Shown here: piece by piece, positions 34,827 through 42,549 of the stretch
How positions within the stretch are numbered: the stretch's first letter is position 1
Layout: every line of letters begins with the position of its first letter
Source of the DNA: Paenarthrobacter sp.
GTDB taxonomy: Bacteria; Actinomycetota; Actinomycetes; Actinomycetales; Micrococcaceae
DNA length: 64,000 nucleotides
Assembly (NCBI GenBank): GCA_031179305.1
Contig: JAPSHX010000001.1
Location: 224,643 to 288,642, forward strand
Direction of reading: 5' to 3'
Notes under the pieces: generated by a model
Seen by the model: only the letters and a program-made list of their open reading frames with translations
Told to the model about the DNA's origin: nothing
Database searches by the model: none
Made by a program: the position numbers and the translations under genes

Positions 34827-34979
34827 TTACTCTGGCGTGCGCCGATGATCTATAAGGCGAGGGACCCCGGAGAGAACCTCTAGTTCCTAACGAGCATCAG
34901 GCACGTCGATAGAAGCTTGCAGGGCGTCGAAGACGGCGGGCGCCATGAGTCCACCTCCGCCGCAACGCTACACGGGACC

Positions 34980-36260
34980 TCAGCGTCCGCGGCTGAGCCG
35001 CGCCAGTGCCCACTCCCAGCCCATCAATTCCTGCTCCAGCCGAACTTTGTCGCCGTAACTGCCTGTCTGCAATCCCTCGTAGACGCGAGCTTCCTCAGGT
35101 GTCAGCCGACTCAACACAGCCCGTGAAGGAGTTGCCTCCACGCCCCAAGCGTCTCGATGCGCAAGCAGGGTTTCCTCGTCCATCAGTACGCTCGACACAT
35201 GCGGATGGACTAAGCGCAGTTGATCCAGGATTCGGAAGCCGTGGGTATCCAGATCGCCCCAGTACAGGACCTCACAGGCCTGCAGCCACGCAGCATCACG
35301 GAGACATGAGAAGCCGTAGCCGGCGCCAAAAATTGCCAGCGTGGCTGGTCGATCTGGGAGGGCCAGGAAGTTCACGAGGTTCTCGGTGATGATCACTGTG
35401 CTCACCGGAAGTCTGAGGGACTCAAACGCTGTGGCCGTCACCGTGATGTCCCGGGCGTCACCCAGCAAGGGGATCGCCGAATCCAATGCGCGGAATCGGA
35501 CTTGCTCCGGCTGGTGAAGGAAGCCGTGGCGCTCCGCGAACCGTGCGGCGGGTGTTCGCGCCAACGGTCGCCCCAGCAAGTACTCATCGGCAGCTGAAGA
35601 ATCGGCCACCTCAAGAATCTCGTCGTCAGGCGCCCCGCCAGGGAATTGATCAGAACCTTCCGGCGGCTCCAACACTGCCGCCATCTCATCAATTGTTCGG
35701 CGGTGCGCCTCGATGAACTTGGTGTGAACCCCAGGCAGGCTCAGCTGTCGCACATAAATAGCAGGGGAGTGATGATCGCGTAGCCACAGCGCCACTCGTG
35801 CAGCAGTCAATGCTGCGTCGCCCAGCGCCAACAGCGCAAGTGGTCGCTTCAAAGCCCACCCCGTAAGAGCGGGGTCAAGTGCTACAAGCGAAGAAGCAAG
35901 AGAACGGAAACGCTCCAACTCTCGCGACTTACCAACAAACGCAACCTCGTCCTCCACCGAAGCAAACATGGCCACAGCGGGAAGCTGGTTGGATCCGATA
36001 GTGGTGCGGCCGACGTCGACCGTTTCCAAACTGTACCGGCCAGCGGCGGCGAACAGCTCGGCAGCCCATTCGCGGGCGGCAGCGTAGTGGTCCCGCAGTT
36101 CCGTGGCGGATGGTCGCTTCAACGCGCGACGCCGCGGATACACGTCAGTCGGTTCCAGAGCCTCCCGCAGGAGCTGGCCGCGATCCCAAGCGGTAACTGA
36201 CAGAGACCGCAGCCCCGCCAACGTGGTCCAACGACGGGCCGGAGCAGACTTAGCCGGCAC
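34980..36260 (-). CDS. jetD: Wadjet nuclease subunit JetD
   Basis: A 426-residue JetD: an N-terminal DUF3322-type region followed by a DUF2220 Toprim-type nuclease domain with Glu293 (ITENLVNFL) and the Asp pair YWGDLDTHG (Asp336, Asp338). In Wadjet, JetABC extrude loops on small circular DNA and JetD cleaves it, which restricts plasmids. It overlaps jetC by 11 bp and is the last gene of the operon. Confidence 0.9.
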   Translation of the reverse strand: MPAKSAPARRWTTLAGLRSLSVTAWDRGQLLREALEPTDVYPRRRALKRPSATELRDHYAAAREWAAELFAAAGRYSLETVDVGRTTIGSNQLPAVAMFASVEDEVAFVGKSRELERFRSLASSLVALDPALTGWALKRPLALLALGDAALTAARVALWLRDHHSPAIYVRQLSLPGVHTKFIEAHRRTIDEMAAVLEPPEGSDQFPGGAPDDEILEVADSSAADEYLLGRPLARTPAARFAERHGFLHQPEQVRFRALDSAIPLLGDARDITVTATAFESLRLPVSTVIITENLVNFLALPDRPATLAIFGAGYGFSCLRDAAWLQACEVLYWGDLDTHGFRILDQLRLVHPHVSSVLMDEETLLAHRDAWGVEATPSRAVLSRLTPEEARVYEGLQTGSYGDKVRLEQELMGWEWALARLSRGR

Positions 36261-39200
36261 GCTTCTCCCGTTCCTCGCGGTACTCAGTGATGGTCATGTT
36301 GCGCAGTTGAGAGTCGTTGCCGTTGGTGTTGGCGACGAAGCCCACGTGTGCCACAAACGGCTCGATGACGTTGATCTTCTGAAGTGGCGTGACGATCAGC
36401 AACTGCAGTTTCATCCGCTGGAAGAGCTCCATCCCGTAACGGGCGGATTCGTCAGAGCCACGACCAAACGCTTCGTCGATCACCACAAACCGGAAGCTCC
36501 TCTCCTTGGCAGGGCCGCCTGCGCTGGAGCGTGAGGCGCCTCTCACCGAAGCCAGGCCGAACTGGAAAGCCAAGGCAGCGGCAAGGATCGTGTAAGCGAG
36601 CTTCTCCTTCTGCCCGCCGGACTTGCCTCCCGAATCCGTGAAGTGCTCAAACTCCCCGCCGGTCTCGGTCCACTTCTCCGATGCCGAGAACGTAAACCAG
36701 TTCCTCACGTCCGTCACCTTGGCCGTCCAGCGCTCGTCCAAGGTGGTGAACCCTTCACGGCCACGGAAACGCTCGATCAGCCTTTCCACCTGCAGATACT
36801 TCTGCTCCGAGTACTGATCATCATCGCCAATGGTGCCCTCGGAGCAAGCCCTCAGGTCGATCCCGAACTGCCGAACATCCAAGTCCGTCGAGTTCTGGTG
36901 CTCCAGTTGGATGTGCCTGCCCGGGTTGTATTCGATCTCCGCCAGGGACAGGTTGATCTCGCTGATCCGATTGACGATGTCCTGCCGGCGGCTGTCCAGG
37001 AACGCGTTGAACGCCACCACTTCATGGATGGTGTTCTGCGTCAGCGAATCCTTGAAGCGCGCCTCGAACCTGGGCAGGTCATCGCGCTCCAGCTGTTCGA
37101 GGAGCCGGTTGAACTCCTCTGCAGCCTCCAATGTCGCGTCAAGGTCCGTGGTCTCGTTCGGGTACTTGTTGCGGAAGTCCGCCATGAGCCGCACTGTGGA
37201 AGCCGCAGCCGTCGCGATCTTTTTGGTCAACGAATCGATCGTTCCGGTCAGCCCGGAACGGACCGAACTCTCCGTAGAAACTGTATTCCGGTAGGTGAGC
37301 GACTTTTCACCGAGTGCCTTGGCGGTGAGCCGCCCTACGGCAGCCAATACGTCGCCGTCGTCGGTTAGCGGTTGGTCCTGCAAGGTCAGGCGACATTCCT
37401 CGATCACCGCCGCGATGTCCCTGGCGTCCTTCTCGTTAGCCCCGAGCCGCTGCTGAACCTTGTCGGAGCGCTCTTGAAGCTTCTCGATCCTGGCAGAGAC
37501 CTCGGACTCCTTGATGGTCAGCTGCTGCAGTACGCTGCTCGCCTGCTGGAGTTGCAGCTTCTCATCCTTGAGCTCCTGGACCCGGCGAGCGGTCACCTGC
37601 CAGCTGAGCTCGGAAAACTCGGTTACGGAACCAACGTTGCCCAGCAAACGATTCAGCCGGGCAGCGTCGCCCAGCGACGCGTCCACCTTCGCCAGCTGCG
37701 CCCCGACACTGCGGTGTTTGCCGTCAACATCGTCCCGCTCAGCCCGAATCCGCACAATCTTTTCGTGGTTGTCCCAGCCCAGGACAAACGTCCGCCGGTC
37801 CGTCAGGCCAGTGCGGTCGTCCTTCTCATGCCTTCCCCGCGAGTCTTTCAACTGACCATTGACTGTCAGAGCCTTGGGATGCCTGCGGAAGTCCTCCATG
37901 GTGTCGCAGCAGACGTAATCGAACCTGGTGCTGAGTTCATCCAGCAGGAAATCGCGGAACGGCGTGCCCTGCTTGATGGCAACTTTCGCGCCCAGCGTCC
38001 CGGGTGCGGGAGGCCGTTGCGGGTACGAGTCACCGATCCGCCGGTACACCAGCTTGCCCTTGAGATCATTCGCGTCAACCCATGAGCTCACTGCGGCATA
38101 GTGCTCAGCGGAGACCAGCAGTTGGAGCGCAAAGCTCCTCAGCGTGCGTTCCGCCGCGCCTTCCCACTTGGCCTCGCCGTCGCGGACGTGCAGAAGCTCT
38201 GCAGCGTAAGGGAGCGCCGACTCGGCAATGCCCGTGCCCTCACAAATACGACGCCGGAGCTCCAGCTGCGGACGAGCCAGCAAAGTCTGCCGGGAGCCAA
38301 GGCTGGCCAGCTCGGCGTCGAGGTCCTCCCTGCGCGCGGCCAGCTCCCTGAGCTCCGAATGCAAAGCCGTTCGCCGGTCCTGCAACTCCTCACCCTGGGC
38401 GGCGAGGTCCTGCTCAACCTGGCTCAGGCGTTGCCGGTTAGCGTCGAACAGCACCCGGTCTTCGGGAGTGTTCAATCCAAGTTCGACGGCGGCACTTGTG
38501 TACTGCTCGAAGCGGTTGCGTTGCGCTTGGGACTCCTTTTCAAGCTGCGCCACTTCAGCGTCGATGGCAGCAAGCCTGCCGCCGCCGCTGGTCCGAATGT
38601 CCTCCTGCACGATCCCGAGTTCGTGCCGCAGCCTGGCAATGTCTGCGGTCAGCTGGGTGCTGTCTTCACGGAGCTTCTGTCCTGTCCGCTCCAGCTCGTC
38701 CTGATGTTCCAGACTTAGCGTCAGCTGCTGATCCGTGAACCATGGATGCAGCTGATCCCTTTGCTCGCGTGCCTGGTTTTCGTCCGTGCTGAGCGTCTGG
38801 TGCGTGGCGGCACCTTCCCGGATCGGCTTCAGCAGCTCGATCTGGTCCTTTGCCCGGACCACCGCTTCGTGTGCTTTCTTGAGATCGTCAAAGTGGCCGA
38901 TCAGCTTGCTGATCCTCGCTTCGACGTCATCGTCTTCCAGCATGTTGGTCCGGACGAAATGGGTGATGTTCTCCACTTGCTTCATGGAAACCGTGCGGTG
39001 GAACAGCTCCATGGCCTGGTTGCCGCTGATGCCAAAGTGTCGTTTGAATGCGGCCGCATACGGATCGAAGGTGTCGTGAACGGTGACGCCTTCAGCACGT
39101 AGCTTCTTCTTCAGCTTGGCGGGATCCTGGCCGAAGTTGGAGAAGTCCTGAGCGATCGACTGCTCCTTCTCAGCCAAAGAGTAGAACCGTGTCGGCTGTC

Positions 39201-39672
39201 CCGCTTCCTGCATTGTCCACAAGGTGATGGCCAGTGTGACCGTCTTGTTGAGCACCGCGTTGTGAAAAACGCCGAGGACTACTGACAACGTGCCCGGTGC
39301 CCGCAGCGCTACGGGCTTGGAGTACTCGCCGCCAGTGCTCCGGGTGCTCTTATGGAAGCCCCTCACATACGACATCAGCGTGCGTTCCCGCTTTTGCGCG
39401 CCTGCAGCCTTGTTGTATTCGATGCGATTGGCCGGCAGAAGGAGCGTCGTGATCGCGTCCACTACAGTCGACTTTCCCGAACCGATATCGCCGGTCAGCA
39501 GGCTGTTGGCGCCATCCAAACGGAAGGTCCGCACCCCGCCGTGGAACGTGCCCCAATTCAGCAGCTCCAAACGCTGAAGCCTGAACCCGGGCGGCAGGCC
39601 GCCGTCGTGCGCCTTTTCGGCTGTTTCATCGATGCTGAACAGCGTGTCCTGAATGTCAGTGGTCATGGTCAC
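36250..39672 (-). CDS. jetC: Wadjet SMC-like ATPase JetC
   Basis: An 1140-residue SMC-type ATPase: Walker A GDIGSGKS (61-68), two long coiled-coil arms rich in E, Q, L and R around a hinge-like centre, a C-terminal signature SGGKSGGQKEK and Walker B FVVIDEAFGRGSD. This is the MukB/MksB-like motor of the Wadjet complex, which extrudes DNA loops. Length fits type I JetC. Its start overlaps jetB by 4 bp. Confidence 0.92.
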   Translation of the reverse strand: MTMTTDIQDTLFSIDETAEKAHDGGLPPGFRLQRLELLNWGTFHGGVRTFRLDGANSLLTGDIGSGKSTVVDAITTLLLPANRIEYNKAAGAQKRERTLMSYVRGFHKSTRSTGGEYSKPVALRAPGTLSVVLGVFHNAVLNKTVTLAITLWTMQEAGQPTRFYSLAEKEQSIAQDFSNFGQDPAKLKKKLRAEGVTVHDTFDPYAAAFKRHFGISGNQAMELFHRTVSMKQVENITHFVRTNMLEDDDVEARISKLIGHFDDLKKAHEAVVRAKDQIELLKPIREGAATHQTLSTDENQAREQRDQLHPWFTDQQLTLSLEHQDELERTGQKLREDSTQLTADIARLRHELGIVQEDIRTSGGGRLAAIDAEVAQLEKESQAQRNRFEQYTSAAVELGLNTPEDRVLFDANRQRLSQVEQDLAAQGEELQDRRTALHSELRELAARREDLDAELASLGSRQTLLARPQLELRRRICEGTGIAESALPYAAELLHVRDGEAKWEGAAERTLRSFALQLLVSAEHYAAVSSWVDANDLKGKLVYRRIGDSYPQRPPAPGTLGAKVAIKQGTPFRDFLLDELSTRFDYVCCDTMEDFRRHPKALTVNGQLKDSRGRHEKDDRTGLTDRRTFVLGWDNHEKIVRIRAERDDVDGKHRSVGAQLAKVDASLGDAARLNRLLGNVGSVTEFSELSWQVTARRVQELKDEKLQLQQASSVLQQLTIKESEVSARIEKLQERSDKVQQRLGANEKDARDIAAVIEECRLTLQDQPLTDDGDVLAAVGRLTAKALGEKSLTYRNTVSTESSVRSGLTGTIDSLTKKIATAAASTVRLMADFRNKYPNETTDLDATLEAAEEFNRLLEQLERDDLPRFEARFKDSLTQNTIHEVVAFNAFLDSRRQDIVNRISEINLSLAEIEYNPGRHIQLEHQNSTDLDVRQFGIDLRACSEGTIGDDDQYSEQKYLQVERLIERFRGREGFTTLDERWTAKVTDVRNWFTFSASEKWTETGGEFEHFTDSGGKSGGQKEKLAYTILAAALAFQFGLASVRGASRSSAGGPAKERSFRFVVIDEAFGRGSDESARYGMELFQRMKLQLLIVTPLQKINVIEPFVAHVGFVANTNGNDSQLRNMTITEYREEREKRAG

Positions 39673-40256
39673 TTGCCTCCGGTGAGAGAGTCGCGATAGT
39701 CAGCCAACCGCGCGTCGAACTCTTCCAGCCACTGCGCGTCAACATAAGCCTTCAAAATGCGCATGACCTCATACGCTTCGGTTTCGCCCTTCAGTTTCCG
39801 CAGAAACCCGAGCTCCACGACCTTCTTGATGTTGGTTCCCAGCCGGTCCAGGATTCGGGCCTCATTGCTGGACTCCGGCAGGAAAACTGACACCATATCC
39901 TTGATTTCAGCCTCGGACATGATCAACCGGAGCTCGCTGCTGTTGGTATCGAACTCCAGCATCCGCTTCCGAAGGAGGGCGAGCAGCAGGCTGACATCGA
40001 ACGTAAGCTGCCGTCGCGGGATGAGTCGGGGGAGGGTTCCGTCAGGATCCTCGCGCGACTTCAGGAACGCGTAGCCCTCAGACTCGTCAAGGATCAGGTT
40101 GAGCCCAAGTACCGCCACGTAATCCCTGACCTGGGACGTGAGCGTGATCAGCGACTGCCAGATCTTCTGATCAGCCTCTGCGTACACCACGCCCTTGAAG
40201 AGCCTGGTAACGACGGCGGGCAGTTCCTCGGGGGTGCTTGCTGTTTCCGTTGTCAT
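39669..40256 (-). CDS. jetB: Wadjet subunit JetB (DUF4194)
   Basis: A 195-residue DUF4194 protein, the MukE/MksE-like winged-helix subunit of Wadjet: VVTRLFKGVVYAEADQKIWQ at about 15-34 and a C-terminal LGFLRKLKGETEAYEVMRIL. It bridges the kleisin JetA and the JetC heads. It overlaps jetA and jetC by 4 bp each (ATGA-type junctions), indicating coupled translation in fixed ratio. Confidence 0.9.
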   Translation of the reverse strand: MTTETASTPEELPAVVTRLFKGVVYAEADQKIWQSLITLTSQVRDYVAVLGLNLILDESEGYAFLKSREDPDGTLPRLIPRRQLTFDVSLLLALLRKRMLEFDTNSSELRLIMSEAEIKDMVSVFLPESSNEARILDRLGTNIKKVVELGFLRKLKGETEAYEVMRILKAYVDAQWLEEFDARLADYRDSLTGGK

Positions 40257-41695
40257 GCCGGCCTCACGAAGATGATCTGGTCAATGGTTGCCTCTTTCAG
40301 CGTGCCGTCCGGGAGCTGCCACTGGAGGTTCTGGGTTGTTTCCGGATCGATAGTTGCCCAGTCCGACTCGACCGCCAGCTGGTAATACTGCACCAGCTCC
40401 GCGAGTCCCTGGGACAAAGGGTGTGCTGCGGTGATGTCTGCGAGCGTTGCCTGGTCCGCGTTTTCAAGGACATCGTCGATGTTCGACTTCAGACGCTCCC
40501 TGTCCACATGGAATTGGCTGAACAACGCGCTCGCATCCAAGTCCTGATCATCCGCGGTGACCACCTCGTCCATCACCATCACGCGGCTGCCAGGCTCGTA
40601 AAGCGGCCGTTCGAACGGCAACGCGACGTCCACGGACGATGCATCGACGTCCATAAAAACGTTCGACGGCGGGTGGTCGCGGGTGTCCAGTGCGCTCGCT
40701 TCAACGCTTCGAATAAGTTGCATGATGCGTTTGTTCTCCAGGAAGACCTTGTCATCCAAAAGCCTCCGCATCTGCTGGGAGAGCTGCCTCACTGTGCCCT
40801 GCGTCTGTTCAACCGCGGGCAACCAGTCTTGGTGGAGGTTGGTGATGGTGTGGAGGTTGTCTGCCTGCGCCAAGGCCTCGATCTGGGTGGCCCGCTGGAG
40901 GAGATCGTTCAGCTCGTTCCGGAGTTGCGGCGACATGAGGTAGTCCCAGAAGCCCTGGAACGTGCGGCCTTGGAGGGAACTCCCGATGTCCTGCTGATTG
41001 GCGAAGATCGTGTCCAACAATTCGCCTTGGCTGCCGTCCCACGTGGCGATTTGCTCGCGAACTTGGCGGTCCAGTTTCCGGAAGTTCTGTTCGACCTCCC
41101 GGAAATCGGACAGCAAGTCCTTGGCCAGCGCCGTGAGTTGCTGGAAATGATCCAGGGCCTCGGGACCGCTCATGACCTTGACGTCGCCCGCACGGATCCG
41201 CTGCATCTCCTGATCTATCTGGTCCCTTTGCTGTTGCAGTTCGGCAAGCCGTACATCCGGATCGGTTTCCGATTGCTGCACCAAGGTTTTCAGAACCGCG
41301 AAAATGCTGGTGAGCCTGGACTGCGTGGCCACGAACTCACGCCCCCTGAGGCTCTCCACCCATCTGACGACGTCCTCTGCCGCGGCTGTGAGATCGTAGT
41401 GGGGCTCGTCCTCGCCGGGAACGTAGTACTTGCGCAGCCAAGCACGTTCCGGCGCTGCCCAGTCGTCAAGATACTCCGATGCGCTGCGAGGAAACCTGTC
41501 CTCGCCGAAGGATTCCCGGACGACGAACAAGATGTCGTCCAACGTATCGATCAGTTGCTGGCGGCCGACGTTGCGTTGGTTGGGGTCTGTGAAAGCGGCC
41601 ATGAAGAAGTGCAGTGCCAGCGGGGCGTTTTGGGCCCGCAGGAGGGACCAGCCCGCGTGGTTATCACGCAGGGAATTTATGGCGTAGAAGTCCAT
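40253..41695 (-). CDS. jetA: Wadjet kleisin subunit JetA (DUF3375)
   Basis: A 480-residue DUF3375 protein, the MukF/MksF-like kleisin of Wadjet. It begins MDFYAINSLRDNHAGWSLL and contains coiled-coil stretches (LAELQQQRDQIDQEMQRIRA, about 166-185). The inner ATG at 41695 is preferred because the family starts at this conserved segment and GAGAGAT lies upstream; an ATG at 41746 would add 17 unrelated residues. It is the first gene of the jetABCD operon. No clear promoter was picked out in the 300 bp upstream. Confidence 0.9.
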   Translation of the reverse strand: MDFYAINSLRDNHAGWSLLRAQNAPLALHFFMAAFTDPNQRNVGRQQLIDTLDDILFVVRESFGEDRFPRSASEYLDDWAAPERAWLRKYYVPGEDEPHYDLTAAAEDVVRWVESLRGREFVATQSRLTSIFAVLKTLVQQSETDPDVRLAELQQQRDQIDQEMQRIRAGDVKVMSGPEALDHFQQLTALAKDLLSDFREVEQNFRKLDRQVREQIATWDGSQGELLDTIFANQQDIGSSLQGRTFQGFWDYLMSPQLRNELNDLLQRATQIEALAQADNLHTITNLHQDWLPAVEQTQGTVRQLSQQMRRLLDDKVFLENKRIMQLIRSVEASALDTRDHPPSNVFMDVDASSVDVALPFERPLYEPGSRVMVMDEVVTADDQDLDASALFSQFHVDRERLKSNIDDVLENADQATLADITAAHPLSQGLAELVQYYQLAVESDWATIDPETTQNLQWQLPDGTLKEATIDQIIFVRPA

Positions 41696-41919
41696 GTGAT
41701 CTCTCGACGGTCCGGGTCTGTACCGGCTTGCTGCCGGTGTCCTCATTCATAGGCTAAGGCAGACCACCGACACTTTTTGAGCCTTCCGATCGGACGCCTG
41801 ATGGATAAATATTTCCCAGCACTAGCTATCTGCTCAGATCTATGTAGACTTGACGGTGTTGTTGTGTTTGGCATTTGGTAGTTCAGGCAGTCCCCACGGT
41901 CCTTCCGGATCGTGACCTT

Positions 41920-41999
41920 CTGAAGTAACGGTGGAGAACACCCCACACCCGGAGACCCGAAAGTCGGGAGAATCTCCACCTTCAGTAAGGACTGAAAAA
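41920..41999 (+). promoter_or_regulatory. Structured 5' leader of the cold-shock gene
   Basis: The leader can fold into a long stem: GGTGGAGA (41930-41937) with TCTCCACC (41973-41980), extended outwards by CTGAA with TTCAG after a 5-base bulge, and enclosing an inner hairpin CCCGA/TCGGG (41956-41968). The ribosome site AAGGA (41987-41991) lies at the foot of the stem. Long structured leaders that change fold at low temperature are common on cspA-type mRNAs; thermosensing here is inferred. Confidence 0.5.
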
Positions 42000-42203
42000 A
42001 TGGCTACAGGTACCGTGAAATGGTTCAACTCCGAAAAGGGCTTCGGCTTCATCTCTCCTGAAGATGGCAGCCAGGACGTTTTCGCTCACTACTCTGCGAT
42101 CAACTCCTCGGGCTACCGCTCCCTCGAAGAGAACCAGAAGGTTTCCTTCGACGTCGAGCAGGGCCCCAAGGGTCCCCAGGCAGTAAACATCCAGGCTATC
42201 TAG
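42000..42203 (+). CDS. cspA: Cold-shock protein CspA-type
   Basis: A 67-residue cold-shock domain protein with both RNA-binding motifs, KGFGFI (RNP1) and DVFAHYSAI (RNP2-like), and the canonical [15 protein letters not shown] start. It acts as an RNA chaperone. The ATG at 42000 is chosen over an upstream start because the domain begins there and AAGGA is 8 bases before it. A structured leader precedes it and a strong terminator follows. Confidence 0.95.
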   Translation: MATGTVKWFNSEKGFGFISPEDGSQDVFAHYSAINSSGYRSLEENQKVSFDVEQGPKGPQAVNIQAI

Positions 42204-42217
42204 TCTTCGGATAACTC

Positions 42218-42255
42218 AAAAAGCAGGGCCGGTCACTGACCGGCCCTGCTTTTTT
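42218..42255. terminator. Strong intrinsic terminator after cspA
   Basis: A GC-rich stem GCAGGGCCGGTCA... (42223-42249) with a short loop is preceded by five A and followed by six T, so it can work in either direction. It ends the cspA transcript 20 bp after its stop. Confidence 0.92.
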
Positions 42256-42430
42256 GTCTGCTCTCTCCTAGAAGATATCTTCTACTGTTTCTTCTTGGTA
42301 TAGAACACATATCCACATAGCGAATTACACCCATGTAATTCACCTCCAGCTCTCCGTAACGTGGAACGTAAGCCACCCGCAGAGCTGAAGGAGCATCCTC
42401 ATGGATCGCCCAATATTCGAACAGCCCCAC

Positions 42431-42522
42431 CACCTAGACGCATCGCGCCAGCACCTAGTTTTGCCCGAATCACCACCTAGACTGCCTGAAATCGGTCTGT
42501 GCAAGGCCGTTTTGCCACCTAG
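42431..42522 (+). promoter_or_regulatory. CACCTAG array A upstream of the LuxR regulator gene
   Basis: Four direct copies of CACCTAG start at 42431, 42452, 42474 and 42516, that is 21, 22 and 42 bp apart, so all lie on one face of the helix. They cover positions -119 to -28 of the downstream LuxR-type gene. A phased set of identical sites is expected for a cooperative activator or repressor, possibly the LuxR protein itself. A related array lies at 46589-46681. Confidence 0.55.
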
Positions 42523-42549
42523 TCCCGTTTTCAAGATCTAGCCTGCGAA

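Noticed and set aside
40238..41752. A 504-codon open frame antisense to jetA
   Set aside because: jetA matches its family along its whole length and overlaps jetB properly; the antisense product has no domain.
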